This document shows positions 16,720 to 25,512 of a stretch of 64,000 nucleotides of DNA, piece by piece. The stretch lies in the NCBI GenBank assembly GCA_963818885.1, contig CAWFTP010000004.1:248001-312000 (forward strand), written 5' to 3'. This DNA comes from DATFDN01 sp963818885. GTDB taxonomy: Bacteria > Pseudomonadota > Alphaproteobacteria > Acetobacterales > Acetobacteraceae. Each line of letters begins with the position of its first letter. Positions within the stretch are counted from its first letter, which is position 1. The translations under genes were made by a program, and so were the position numbers. The notes under the pieces are model-generated. The model was not told the origin of the DNA. It did not search any database and saw only the letters and a program-made list of their open reading frames with translations.

Positions 16720-17913
16720 TCAGGTGGCGACGCCCATGATCACCTCGCCGAAGCGCGCCCAGCTCTTGCCGTCCCACTTGGCGGGCTGCAGGCCGAGGAT
16801 TGGGTGGTAGTTCGATGGTGTCGTGTTGACCTTCAGCCCGGGCAGGAGCGCGGGAAGCTCGAGGTCATGAATGCTGGTCGCCTGCTTCAGCACATTGGCG
16901 CGCGAGAAGTCGCCGTTGCAGGCCTTCAGCACGGCCAGCATGGTGTTGCTGACCCCCCAGCCGAAGAAATAACCCGCATCGGTGATGTCCGCGCCGGGCA
17001 GGTACTTCGCCATGAAGGCCTTGAACTCCTTCATGCCCGCGTCGTTGTCCCAGGCAGGGTCGGCGGGGTCCTTCAGGTACTGCGTGGTGATGATGCCGAC
17101 TGCGTTCTCGAGCCCGGCGGGCTGCAGGACGGCGCCGACCGAGATCGAGACATTGGTCAGGAAGAACATCGGCTTCCAGTCGAGATTGTGCACCTTGCGG
17201 ATTGACTGGGCGGCGAATTTCGGCGTCGCCGCGATCAGGATCGCGTCGGCGCCGGCGCTCTTGAGCGAGGTGATCTGGCTATCCACGGTCGCATCCGTCA
17301 CTTCGTAGGATAACGACTTTACTACCGTCTTATCCCAGTCTTTCCCAAGGATATCACGCACGCCGGCAGGGTAGTCCTTGCCGAAATCGTCGTTCTGATA
17401 GAGGATTCCGAGTTTCGCCTTCGGATTCTCCTTCAGCATGTATTTGGTATAGATTTGCGCCTCGACGCGATAGCTTGGCTGCCAACCGATGGTCCACGGG
17501 AATTTCTTGTAATTGCCCCATTTGTCGGCGCCAGAGGCAACGAAGAGCTGCGGGATCTTGCGGCTGTTGCAGTACGGCTCGATCGCCGAATTCGAGGGCG
17601 TCCCCAGGGTGTTAAACAGGAAGTCGACCTTGTCGCTCTCCACCAGGCGCCTGACCTGCTCCACGGTCTTGGGCGGACTGTAGGCATCGTCGAGCGACAT
17701 GAAGTCGATCTGCCGCCCGCCAACCCCGCCCTGCTCGTTCACCTGCTTGAAGACGGCGGTATCGGCCTTGCCGATCGAGCTGTAGGCCGAGGCAGGGCCG
17801 CTGTACGGCATCGTGTTGCCGATCTTGAGGGCGTCGGCCGCACGGGCACGCCGAATCGCCGGCGCGGCAAGCAAAGCCGCGCCGCTGACGAGAGCGGTTC
17901 TCCTGGTAAGCAC
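16720..17913 (-). CDS. ABC transporter substrate-binding protein, branched-chain amino acid type (copy 2)
   Basis: A 397-residue paralogue of the neighbouring gene. The start is GTG at 17913 with AAGGAG six bases before it; the frame is open further upstream but shows no family similarity there. The Tat-like signal LTRRTALVSGAALLAAPAI and the binding-domain blocks IGNTMPYSGPASAYSS and NDDFGKDYPAGVRDILGK nearly repeat copy 1. Differences cluster in the second lobe (SNTMLAVLKACNGDFSRANV), so the ligand may differ slightly. A 94-base gap separates it from copy 1 and shows no convincing terminator. Confidence 0.9.
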   Translation of the reverse strand: MLTRRTALVSGAALLAAPAIRRARAADALKIGNTMPYSGPASAYSSIGKADTAVFKQVNEQGGVGGRQIDFMSLDDAYSPPKTVEQVRRLVESDKVDFLFNTLGTPSNSAIEPYCNSRKIPQLFVASGADKWGNYKKFPWTIGWQPSYRVEAQIYTKYMLKENPKAKLGILYQNDDFGKDYPAGVRDILGKDWDKTVVKSLSYEVTDATVDSQITSLKSAGADAILIAATPKFAAQSIRKVHNLDWKPMFFLTNVSISVGAVLQPAGLENAVGIITTQYLKDPADPAWDNDAGMKEFKAFMAKYLPGADITDAGYFFGWGVSNTMLAVLKACNGDFSRANVLKQATSIHDLELPALLPGLKVNTTPSNYHPILGLQPAKWDGKSWARFGEVIMGVAT

Positions 17914-17973
17914 TGCGTTCTCCTTGATGTCTGCCCTGTGCGGCGCATCCGGGCCGCGGGGCACCAGAGCGCG

Positions 17974-17993
17974 CCCGCGCCGTTTGGCGCGGG
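17974..17993 (-). other. GC-rich hairpin between substrate-binding genes
   Basis: CCCGCGCC and GGCGCGGG form a perfect 8-bp stem around a 4-base loop (GTTT on the plus strand). It lies between the small gene ending at 18011 and copy 2. No T-run follows, so it may stabilise a processed mRNA end or attenuate read-through rather than terminate. Confidence 0.4.
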
Positions 17994-18010
17994 ACGCGGC
18001 CCGGATCAAG

Positions 18011-18118
18011 TTAGGTCGTGTGGGCTTCGCAGGCGGCGGCGTTCTGCGCCGTCACGCCGGCAACGGCCAGGACGGAGCCGCCAAGTCCACCGAGAATCAG
18101 CAAAGCGAAGTACGACAC
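18011..18118 (-). CDS. Small membrane-anchored or secreted peptide between transporter genes
   Basis: I do not recognise a family. From GTG 18118 the frame gives 35 residues: a hydrophobic stretch, SYFALLILGGLGGSVLAVAG, then a short polar tail with one Cys (NAAACEAHTT). A strong AGGAGG stands five bases before ATG codons at 18128 and 18125 in another frame. The real start may therefore be that ATG (MMKRVVLR), joined to LLILGG by a one-base shift. Either way a single-span or exported mini-protein is encoded in the operon between copies 2 and 3. Confidence 0.45.
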   Translation of the reverse strand: MSYFALLILGGLGGSVLAVAGVTAQNAAACEAHTT

Positions 18119-18202
18119 GCTTCATCATGCGATCCTCCTCTCGGGTCAGCGGCCGACCATACGACGGCCGCCGCGTTGATATAGCTCAACTCGGCTTGAG
18201 CG

Positions 18203-19399
18203 TCAGGTCGCCGCGCCCTCGATCACCTCGCCGAAGCGCACCCAGCGGGCACCGTCCCATTTCTGCAGCTGCATGGCGCGAATCGGGTGGAAGTTGGTCG
18301 GGCTGGTCGCGACCTTGATGCCCGGCAGCAGCACCGGCACGTCCAGGCTGGCGATCGAGGTCGCCTGCTTCATTACGTTTGGCCGCGAATAGTCGCCCTT
18401 GCAGGCTTTCAGGACGTGCTCCAGCACGTAGGAGAACAGGTAGCCGTAGACGTGGTTGTTGTCGTTGAGGTCGGCGCCCGGCATCTGCTTCTTCATGAAG
18501 TCGCGCCATTGGTTCATCCCCGGATCGTCCTTCCAGGACGGGTCGGTCGAATCCTTCATGAAGCCGCTGGTGATGATGCCCTTGCCCGCCTCCACCCCGG
18601 CCGGCTGCATCACCGAGCCCACCGAGATCGAGACATTAGTCATGAAGAACAGCGGGTGCCAGTTCAGGTCGTGCGCCTTGCGGATCGCCTGTGCCGCCTG
18701 CTTGGGCGCGGTCGCCGCGACGAACGTGTCGCATCCGGCGGCCTGCAGGCTGGCAACCTGGGAGTCGACTGTCGGATCGGTGATTTCATAGGAGACCGCC
18801 TTGGTGACCAGCTTGTCCCAGTTCTTGCCGAAGACGTCCCTTACGCCATCTACGTAATCTTTACCGAAATCGTCGTTCTGGTACAGGATTCCCACCTTCG
18901 CGTCGGGCTTCGTCTGCAAGACGTATTTGGCGTAGATTTGCGCCTCCGTGCGGTAGCTCGGCTGCATCCCGATGGTCCACGGATACTGCTTGTAGTCGCC
19001 CCATTTGTCGGCGCCGCTGGCGATGAAGAGCTGGGGCGTCTTGTGATCGTTGAGGTATCGCCGGATCGCCGAGCTGGTCGGCGTGCCGAGCGTGCTGAAC
19101 ATGAAATCGACCTTGTCCTGTTCGACCAGGCGCCGCGTCATCTCCACCGTGCGCGGCGGGCTGTAGCCGTCGTCGAGCGAGAGGAAGTTGATCTTGTGGC
19201 CGTCGATCCCGCCTTGGGTGTTCAGGCCGGCCAAATAAGCCGATTCCGTCTTGCCGATGACGCCATAGGAGGAGGCCGGGCCGCTATAGGGCATGGTGTT
19301 GCCGATCTTGATCTCGGCTCCCTGGGCGCGGCCCCGCCCGCCGATGGCGAAGGTGGTGGCGGCGACGCCGCCCGCGAGAAGGCCTCTTCTGCCGATCAT
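18203..19399 (-). CDS. ABC transporter substrate-binding protein, branched-chain amino acid type (copy 3)
   Basis: A 398-residue Peripla_BP_6-type protein, the most divergent of the three. It starts at ATG 19399 with a twin-arginine-like leader, MIGRRGLLAGGVAATTFAIG. Shared blocks are IKIGNTMPYSGPASSYGV, LVEQDKVDFMFSTLGTPTS, GADKWGDYKQYPWTIGMQ and YQNDDFGKDYVDGVRDVFGK. It is first in the minus-strand run, so transcription probably starts in the gap before 19399. The gene is divergent from the secreted protein at 19546. Its ligand pocket probably differs from copies 1 and 2, but this is inference. Confidence 0.9.
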   Translation of the reverse strand: MIGRRGLLAGGVAATTFAIGGRGRAQGAEIKIGNTMPYSGPASSYGVIGKTESAYLAGLNTQGGIDGHKINFLSLDDGYSPPRTVEMTRRLVEQDKVDFMFSTLGTPTSSAIRRYLNDHKTPQLFIASGADKWGDYKQYPWTIGMQPSYRTEAQIYAKYVLQTKPDAKVGILYQNDDFGKDYVDGVRDVFGKNWDKLVTKAVSYEITDPTVDSQVASLQAAGCDTFVAATAPKQAAQAIRKAHDLNWHPLFFMTNVSISVGSVMQPAGVEAGKGIITSGFMKDSTDPSWKDDPGMNQWRDFMKKQMPGADLNDNNHVYGYLFSYVLEHVLKACKGDYSRPNVMKQATSIASLDVPVLLPGIKVATSPTNFHPIRAMQLQKWDGARWVRFGEVIEGAAT

Positions 19400-19545
19400 C
19401 TGGACATTTCTCCCTGTGCGGCCGTTCGAAGGCGGGCCGCGGCGGCGGACTGTCGCGCGGGAGGCAAGCCGGGCGCAACAGGCGCTTGCAAAAAAAGCAA
19501 TCCTGACAGGACCTGTTTTTATGCCCCTTTCCGCGGGAGGCTTCA

Positions 19546-20172
19546 ATGGGCACCAAACTGGCCGCACTTGTCGGGGCCACGTGCATGATGGCGCTTCACG
19601 CCCAGGCTCAGGCGACGCGGACCTACATCGCCGAACTCCATCCGATGAATTCCAACGTGACGGGCATGCAGGCGACGGGCGAGGCCCGGTTCGCCGTCAC
19701 GGGCGACACGCTGACGATCCGCGTCGACATGAAGGGCGTGCCGCCGAACATCGAGCACTGGCAACACTTCCACGGCTTCAAGGACAATCACGCCGCGACC
19801 TGCCCGACCCAATCGGCCGACAAGAACCACGACGGAATCGTCGACCTGATCGAGACCGAGCCCACCTCCGGCACCACTATGGTGCCGTTCAACGCCGACC
19901 CGGCCGCCATGAACATCCCGTCCGACACCTACCCGAAGGCGTCGGCCGATGGCTCCTATCACTATGAGCAGAAGGTCTCGCTGAAGGCGTTGCAAGCTGG
20001 GTTCGCAAAGGCGTTCGGTGACAAGGACCTCGATCTCGACCGTCGCGTGGTGTTCATCCACGGCGTGCCCGCCAGCACCAAGCTGCCGAGTACCGTCGCC
20101 TCGCTCGGACCCGTTCCCGCCCAGGTCACATTGCCGATCGCCTGCGGCAAGATCGAGCCGGCGGCGCGATAG
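19546..20172 (+). CDS. Secreted His-rich protein with an EF-hand-like loop
   Basis: A 208-residue exported protein; the signal peptide ends near HAQAQA. The mature part resembles CHRD or Cu/Zn superoxide dismutase-like beta proteins (YIAELHPMNSNVTGMQATGE, then HWQHFHGF), but I cannot confirm catalytic metal ligands. DKNHDGIVDLIE is a good EF-hand-type calcium loop at about residue 105. A further conserved-looking block is EPTSGTTMVPFN. The ATG is preceded by GGGAGG. It stands alone, divergent from copy 3 and overlapping the convergent gene by 47 bases. Function unknown. Confidence 0.7.
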   Translation: MGTKLAALVGATCMMALHAQAQATRTYIAELHPMNSNVTGMQATGEARFAVTGDTLTIRVDMKGVPPNIEHWQHFHGFKDNHAATCPTQSADKNHDGIVDLIETEPTSGTTMVPFNADPAAMNIPSDTYPKASADGSYHYEQKVSLKALQAGFAKAFGDKDLDLDRRVVFIHGVPASTKLPSTVASLGPVPAQVTLPIACGKIEPAAR

Positions 20173-21109
20173 TCGGAAACGGCATGCGCGGGAGCGCCGT
20201 CTGGCCCAGAACCCAGCCTTCCCAACGGAGGATCCAGGGATCGTCGGGCGCAGTATCCGGGCGTCGCCCGGCCAGCACGTTGAGCACGCAGAGCGCGCCG
20301 AGGACGCAGTCGAAGCGGTCCTCGCCCGCGGCATCAGCGCCGAATCCGTCGCGCAGCGCGGCGGCGAGGGCCGGCGACGCGGCCACCCCGAGGCCCGCCA
20401 TCGCCGCCTCGAGCATCGGCCCGGCGGCGGCCCGATCGCACTGACGGCGCTTGCTGCCGGCAAGCCGCACCCCGAGATGGCGCATCGCTTCGGCCGGGTA
20501 AGTCTCGGCAAGCACGATGGCCCCCGGCGCGAGCAGGGAACGGAACGCGCCCGCAAACGGCCAGAGCCGCACCGCCGGCCCGGCTCCGGCCAGCATGTCG
20601 CGCCAGGCGATGATCGCCGCCTTGCCGGTCTGGTTCGCGCCCAGCGTCCAGAACAGCGGCGCGCCGGCCGGGCGCTCGGCAGTGGCGCGGTCGCAGGCGC
20701 GGCTCAGCCCCGTCGCATCGCCCAGCCCCAACGCGGTGGCGTGTGCCGCGCGCGTCATCCCGCGCGCACCCCGGGCCGGATAGAACGGGCGGTCGGTTCC
20801 CACGTCAGCGAGGCACGCGGCGACCTCGAAGAAGCCGGGGACGGTGCCGATGCGGCGCAGAAAGGCGGGGAAGTCAGTGTCGGACAGCGGCGCGGCATAG
20901 GCGCGCGGCAGGCCGAGCGGGAAGTCCACGCCCAGCGCGACCGGCGCCCCGTCCGCTTCCTCGACCAGCCGGGAGAGCAATGTGCCGACCTCGCCCACCA
21001 GGCACGGCGCCTCAACGCGCCAGCCGCCCCCCTCCGGAACGGCGCGCGCGATCCACCGCTTGCGCGGATCGACGCTCCAATCGGCGTGCGCGACGAGCAG
21101 GTCACCCAT
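20126..21109 (-). CDS. DUF429-like protein (RNase H-like fold)
   Basis: A 327-residue cytosolic protein. It opens VAHADWSVDPRKRW, an acidic beta strand as in RNase H-like nucleases and transposases, and VALGVDFPLGLPRAYA follows. RFDCVLGALCVLNVLAG near residue 265 holds a candidate third acidic residue. The overall layout fits the DUF429 group, whose activity is not established. The last residues after ALPRMPFP overlap the convergent secreted-protein gene and look unrelated to the domain, so the native end may be slightly earlier. Confidence 0.6.
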   Translation of the reverse strand: MGDLLVAHADWSVDPRKRWIARAVPEGGGWRVEAPCLVGEVGTLLSRLVEEADGAPVALGVDFPLGLPRAYAAPLSDTDFPAFLRRIGTVPGFFEVAACLADVGTDRPFYPARGARGMTRAAHATALGLGDATGLSRACDRATAERPAGAPLFWTLGANQTGKAAIIAWRDMLAGAGPAVRLWPFAGAFRSLLAPGAIVLAETYPAEAMRHLGVRLAGSKRRQCDRAAAGPMLEAAMAGLGVAASPALAAALRDGFGADAAGEDRFDCVLGALCVLNVLAGRRPDTAPDDPWILRWEGWVLGQTALPRMPFPTIAPPARSCRRRSAM

Positions 21110-21112
21110 TCA

Positions 21113-21224
21113 CCTCTCCCTTCTTCGGGAGAGGTCGGCGCGGAGCGCCGGGTGAGGGTGTCGCCCGGCATGCATCGCCCTCACCCGCGCAATATGCGCG
21201 GCGTCCTCTCCCGGAGGAAGAAGT
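21113..21224. repeat. Intergenic palindromic repeat (CCTCTCCC/GGGAGAGG family), copy 1
   Basis: ACCTCTCCC and GGGAGAGGT pair around a short loop. CGCGGAGCGCCGGGTGAGGG follows, and then a second inverted half with CCCTCACCC and CCTCTCCCG. Related copies occur at 26643, 41972 and 57831. All lie between genes or at a gene end, as expected for a dispersed REP-like element. Confidence 0.7.
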
Positions 21225-21226
21225 GA

Positions 21227-21445
21227 TCAAAGCGGCTTGCGCGCGCGATCCAGCAGCCGGCTGAACAGGCCCGGCTTGCGCGGCGGCTTCGCCGGCTCGG
21301 CGACCTTCTGGCGCGCCCGCTCGGCCTCACGCTCGCGCTTGTCCTTCTCGGCGAGCCAGCGGTCTAGGTTCATCCCCGCCTTCGCCGCCCGTTTCGCCTC
21401 GTAATTTCGCTGTCCTTCGGTGAGTTTGCGCTCCGCCTTCGCCAT
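21227..21445 (-). CDS. Small charged hypothetical protein
   Basis: A 72-residue protein, strongly charged and probably helical. It begins MAKAERKLTEGQRNYEAKR, continues with EKDKREREAERARQKV and ends in a basic tail, GLFSRLLDRARKPL. The ATG at 21445 has GGAGG spaced six bases before it. I recognise no domain. The composition suggests a nucleic-acid-associated or ribosome-associated role, which is speculation. Confidence 0.6.
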   Translation of the reverse strand: MAKAERKLTEGQRNYEAKRAAKAGMNLDRWLAEKDKREREAERARQKVAEPAKPPRKPGLFSRLLDRARKPL

Positions 21446-21565
21446 GTCGCCTCCGCACTGCGGCCGGTTTTGGCAGTCCGCCCGGGCGGGTTCAAGCCGG
21501 CGCTCGGGTGGACCTCGCACCGATTCCGCCTAGAGTGCACCCCTGGTCAACGCAGGAGCCCGTGC

Positions 21566-22972
21566 ATGAGCCCGCCGCCCTTTGGCGCCAATTCCGCCGC
21601 CGCCCGCGACATCGCCAACGTGCTGCATCCGTACACCGACCTGAAGATGCACCAGGAGGTCGGGCCCCTCGTCGTGACCAAGGGCAAGGGCGTGCGGGTG
21701 TGGGACGATAGCGGCAAGGAGTACATCGAAGGCGTCGCCGGGCTGTGGTGCGCCGCACTTGGCTTCGACAACGAGCGGCTGGTGCAGGCGGCGGCCGCGC
21801 AGATGCGCAAGCTGCCGTTCTATCACGCGTTCAGTGCCAAGTCGCACGAGCCCTGCATCGACCTCGCCGAGATGCTGATCCAGCGCGCACCGGTGCCGAT
21901 GAGCAAGGTGTTCTTCGCCAACTCGGGGTCGGAGGCGAACGACAGCGCGATCAAGATGGTCTGGTACTACAACAACGCGCTCGGCCGCCCGCAAAAGAAG
22001 AAGCTGATCGGGCGCAACAAGGGCTATCACGGCATCACCCTCGCCGCCGCCTCGCTGACCGGGCTCGCCGCCAATCACCGCGCTTTCGACGTGCCGCTGC
22101 CCGGCTTCTTCCACACCATGACGCCGCACTATTACGGCCTCGGCCAGCCGGGCGAGAGCGAAGAGGCGTTCGCGACGCGCTGCGCGGACGAGCTCGAGAA
22201 GCTTATCCTGGCCGAGGGGCCGGACACGGTGGCGGCGATGTGGGCCGAGCCGATCATGGGCGCGGGCGGCGTCATCGTGCCGCCCAAGGGCTATTTCCCC
22301 AAGATCCAGGCGGTGCTGCGCAAATACGACGTGCTGCTGGTCGCCGACGAGGTGATCTGCGGCTTCTGGCGCACCGGCAACTACTGGGGCAGCCAGACGC
22401 TCGACATCGAGCCCGACATCGTCACCTGCGCCAAGGCGCTGTCGTCCTCCTACCTGCCGATCAGCGCGGTCATGGTGAACGACAAGGTGTTCCAGGGCCT
22501 GGCGACGCAGAGCCACGAGATCGGCACGTTCGGCCACGGGTTCACCTATTCCGGCCATCCGGTGGCCGCAGCGGTGGCGGTCGAGACGCTGAAGATCTAC
22601 GACGACACCGACATCGGCAGCCATGTCCGCGAGGTCGGCGCGCACTTTCAGAAGGAGCTGCGCCGGCGCTTCGCCGATCATCCGCTGGTCGGCGAGGTGC
22701 GCGGCGTCGGGCTCATCGCCGCCGTCGAGCTCGTCGCCGACAAGGCAACCAAGGCGAAGTTCCCGCCGGAGGCCGGGCTCAGCGCGCGTTGGATCAAGAT
22801 GAACGAGGCGCACGGTGTCATCACCCGTGTCGTCGCCGGCGAGAGCCTCTGCCTCAGCCCGCCGCTGATCCTTACCAAGGCGGAGGCCGACGAGATGCTC
22901 GATAAGCTCGGCAAGGCGCTCGACGAGCTGACGGTGCAGATCCGGCGGGAACAGATCGCCGTCGTCGCCTAG
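21566..22972 (+). CDS. Class III aminotransferase (omega-transaminase type)
   Basis: PLP-dependent aminotransferase of 468 residues. FFANSGSEANDSAIKMVWYY contains the phosphate-binding GSEAN motif. LLVADEVICGFWRTG carries the Asp that contacts the PLP nitrogen. PDIVTCAKALSSSYLPISAV holds the Schiff-base Lys. These are typical of beta-alanine/omega-amino acid:pyruvate transaminases. The ATG at 21566 follows AGGAG by seven bases. It is separated by 3 bases from the MetX-like gene and probably co-transcribed. The exact amine donor is not visible. Confidence 0.9.
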   Translation: MSPPPFGANSAAARDIANVLHPYTDLKMHQEVGPLVVTKGKGVRVWDDSGKEYIEGVAGLWCAALGFDNERLVQAAAAQMRKLPFYHAFSAKSHEPCIDLAEMLIQRAPVPMSKVFFANSGSEANDSAIKMVWYYNNALGRPQKKKLIGRNKGYHGITLAAASLTGLAANHRAFDVPLPGFFHTMTPHYYGLGQPGESEEAFATRCADELEKLILAEGPDTVAAMWAEPIMGAGGVIVPPKGYFPKIQAVLRKYDVLLVADEVICGFWRTGNYWGSQTLDIEPDIVTCAKALSSSYLPISAVMVNDKVFQGLATQSHEIGTFGHGFTYSGHPVAAAVAVETLKIYDDTDIGSHVREVGAHFQKELRRRFADHPLVGEVRGVGLIAAVELVADKATKAKFPPEAGLSARWIKMNEAHGVITRVVAGESLCLSPPLILTKAEADEMLDKLGKALDELTVQIRREQIAVVA

Positions 22973-22975
22973 GCG

Positions 22976-23993
22976 ATGGAGCGTTTCAGCATCCAGGACT
23001 TCCGCCTGCGCAAGGGCGGGGTCCTGGCGCGCGCGGAGATCGCCTACCTGACCCTCGGCCGGCTCGCGCCGGACGGGCGGAACGCGATCCTGATGACGCA
23101 CGGCTACACGTCGAGCCCGGAATACGTCGTGGGCGGCGCGGGCTCGTCGGAAGGATCGTGGGCCACCCTGGTCGGACCAGGCAAGCCGATCGACACCGAC
23201 CGCTACTTCGTCGTCTCGTCAAACATGCTGGGTTCGTCCTTCGGGTCCACCAACGCGGCCAGCATCGAGCCGGCGACCGGAAAGCCGTACGGGTCGCGCT
23301 TCCCTGACTTGACGGTCATGGACATCGTCGAGGCGCAGCATCGTCTTCTCGACCATCTCGGCGTTCGGCATCTGCGCGCGGTGATCGGCCCCTCGGTACG
23401 GCGGCTTCCAGGCATTCACCTGGGCGGTCGAGCACCCCGACTTCATGCACGGAATTGTCGCCGCGGTGACCGCGCCTTCGACTCCACCCGGGCGGCTCGA
23501 GAAGCTGGTCGCGCAGCTTGCGCAGGATCCCAACTGGAACGGCGGGGACTACTACGATCGCGGCGGCGTGCTGGCGACCACGACGAAGATGCGCATGGAG
23601 ACGCTGCGCGGCTACGGGATCGAGGCGCAGCTCGCCGACCGCATCGCCGACCCGGCGGAGCGCGAGGCGGAGCTGCATCGTATTGCGCGCGCCTGGGCAG
23701 AGGCGTTCGACGCGAACTCGCTGGTGATTCTGCGCAAGGCGTTGCTCGACTACGACATAGAGCCGGACTTCGTCCGCATCCGCGCCCGGGTGCTCTATGT
23801 GCTGTCGACAACCGACACGCTCTTCCCACCGAGCCTTGGGGAAGCGGTCGTGCGCAAGCTGCGCGCCGCTGGGGTCACTGCCGAGTACGTGGAACTCGAA
23901 AGCCCCTACGGCCACCTCGCCTCCGGCCGCGACGCCGCCAAATGGGCCCCGGCGCTGCGCCGCTTCCTCGATGCGCTGCCGGCGGATGAGTAA
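22976..23993 (+). CDS. Alpha/beta hydrolase, homoserine O-acetyltransferase-like, one frameshift
   Basis: A MetX-type alpha/beta hydrolase of about 338 residues. The N-terminal half has LRKGGVLARAEIAYLTLGRL and the oxyanion region LMTHGYTSSPEY. It breaks near 23396, exactly at the nucleophile elbow. One extra base turns GPSYGGFQAF into GPSVRRLPG, and the frame resumes with WAVEHPDFMHGIVAAVTAP. The C-terminal acid and His lie near STTDTLFPP and SPYGHLASG. Total length is 3n+1. Probably a sequence error, given the intact flanks. It could act on another acyl donor than homoserine. Confidence 0.8.
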
Positions 23994-24093
23994 GTGCAAC
24001 CACCCTCCAGCGGCATCACCCATTCTTGACTCCCCCGCACCCCGCTTGTAGCAAGCGCCCGCTTTCTGGCGGGGGGACTTGCCTGGGGCGGGC

Positions 24094-24417
24094 ATGAACG
24101 AGGAACAGGGCAGCGGGTCTTTCGAGGAGCGGCTGCGCGCGGCACGCGAGAAGCAGGGGCTGGAGCCCCGGCTCCCGAAGCGGCGCGGCACCTCCGATGA
24201 CGATGAACCGAGTCCGCTGGGCATCGGCTTCCGGGTCGCGGTGGAGCTGCTCTCCGCGTTGCTGGTGGCCTGCGCCATAGGCTGGGGCATCGACCGGCTC
24301 GCCGGAACGAAGCCCTGGTTCCTGATCGCCTTCGTCCCGCTGGGCGGGGCGGCCGGGATCCTCAACGTCTGGCGCGCCTTCGGGCCGGGCCGGGGGACGG
24401 GGAAGAAACGTGACTGA
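24094..24417 (+). CDS. atpI: F0F1 ATP synthase assembly protein AtpI/AtpZ
   Basis: A 107-residue subunit I. A charged N-terminus with SFEERLRAAREKQG precedes two membrane helices: VAVELLSALLVACAIGWGID and WFLIAFVPLGGAAGILNVWR. The spacing with GIDRLAGTKPW between the helices is typical. It leads the F0 operon and is thought to help c-ring assembly and magnesium supply. The ATG at 24094 is chosen over an upstream TTG because the family normally starts here. The gap to atpB is 47 bases. Confidence 0.9.
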   Translation: MNEEQGSGSFEERLRAAREKQGLEPRLPKRRGTSDDDEPSPLGIGFRVAVELLSALLVACAIGWGIDRLAGTKPWFLIAFVPLGGAAGILNVWRAFGPGRGTGKKRD

Positions 24418-24464
24418 ACCGGGGCCGGCCGCCTAGCGGCGCGCCCCGCAACGGGGGTTGGGCC

Positions 24465-25214
24465 TTGGCTTCTGGAAACATCGACGCGCTGAGCCAGTTC
24501 GAGCTGCACCCCGCGCTCGGCGAGGCGGGCGCGTCCGTACATTTCAGCCAGTCCAACCTGATGATGCTCGTCGTCTCGGTGCTGACGCTTGCACTGCTGG
24601 TGGTCGGGATGCGCCGGCGCGCGATGGTTCCCGGCCGGCTGCAAGCGGCGGCCGAGATGATGTACGAGTTCGTCTATTCGATGTGCGTCGACACGATCGG
24701 TCCGGAAGGGAAGCGGTTCTTCCCCTTCATCTTCGCGCTCTTCCTGTTCATCCTGTTCGGCAACCTGATTGGCGTCTTCCCCTACTTCTACACCTTCACC
24801 AGCCAGATAGCGGTGACGCTCGCGCTGACCCTGGTCGTGGTCATCATGGTCACGCTGGTCGGCCTCGCAATCCACGGTTTCCACTGGTTCAGCTATTTCG
24901 TCCCGCAGGGCGTGCCCAAGCTCCTGCTGCCGTTGCTGGTACCGATCGAGGTGCTGTCCTACATCTCACGGATCATTTCCCTCTCGGTCCGACTGTTCGC
25001 CAACATGATGGCGGGCCACGTCATGCTGGAGGTGTTCGGCGCCTTCGTGGTGATGCTGGGCGCCGCGGGCCTGCTCGGCATCATCCCCGCGATCTTCGCT
25101 TTCGGCGTGAACGTGCTGCTGATCGGCTTCGAGATCCTGGTCGCGGTCCTGCAGGCGTACGTCTTCGCCGTGCTGAGCTGCATCTACCTGCACGACGCGG
25201 TGCACCTCCACTGA
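24465..25214 (+). CDS. atpB: F0F1 ATP synthase subunit a
   Basis: Membrane subunit a (249 residues) that forms the proton half-channels against the c-ring. ISLSVRLFANMMAGH holds the essential Arg at residue 176. VLQAYVFAVLSCIYLHDAVH near the end carries the conserved Gln. At least five membrane helices are visible. The start is TTG at 24465 (ASGNIDALSQFELHP follows); no ATG is available at a suitable place. Part of the I-a-c-b'-b operon. Confidence 0.96.
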   Translation: MASGNIDALSQFELHPALGEAGASVHFSQSNLMMLVVSVLTLALLVVGMRRRAMVPGRLQAAAEMMYEFVYSMCVDTIGPEGKRFFPFIFALFLFILFGNLIGVFPYFYTFTSQIAVTLALTLVVVIMVTLVGLAIHGFHWFSYFVPQGVPKLLLPLLVPIEVLSYISRIISLSVRLFANMMAGHVMLEVFGAFVVMLGAAGLLGIIPAIFAFGVNVLLIGFEILVAVLQAYVFAVLSCIYLHDAVHLH

Positions 25215-25287
25215 GGATCAGCTTCTTCCCCTGGGCGGGCGGCGTCAGCAGCCCGGTCCGCCACGAACGCACAGAAAGGAACCCGAC

Positions 25288-25512
25288 ATGGATCTCGCTT
25301 CCGCCAAGAACATCGGTGCCGGCCTCGCGGTCATTGCGCTTGCCGGCGTTGGTGTCGGTATCGGAAACATCTTCGCCGCGCTGGTGAACTCGGTCGCCCG
25401 CAATCCCGCCGCGCGCGATCGCGTCTTCGGCCTGGCGATCCTGGGCTTTGCGCTCACCGAGGCGGTCGCGCTCTACGCCCTCGTCATCGCCTTCATCATC
25501 CTGTTCGTCTGA
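25288..25512 (+). CDS. atpE: F0F1 ATP synthase subunit c
   Basis: A 74-residue hairpin proteolipid forming the rotor ring. The first helix has the glycine zipper AGVGVGIGNIFAA. The polar loop is ARNPA at residues 38-42. The second helix has ILGFALTEAVALYALV with the proton-carrying Glu at residue 58. The ATG at 25288 follows AGAAAGGA. The TGA overlaps the ATG of the b' gene by one base. A single carboxylate of the H+ type is seen, with no clear Na+-binding signature. Confidence 0.97.
   Translation: MDLASAKNIGAGLAVIALAGVGVGIGNIFAALVNSVARNPAARDRVFGLAILGFALTEAVALYALVIAFIILFV

Noticed and set aside
17914..18009. Longer N-terminus for substrate-binding protein copy 2
   Set aside because: GTG 17913 has an AAGGAG site and is followed by a complete Tat-like signal; the upstream residues have no family match.
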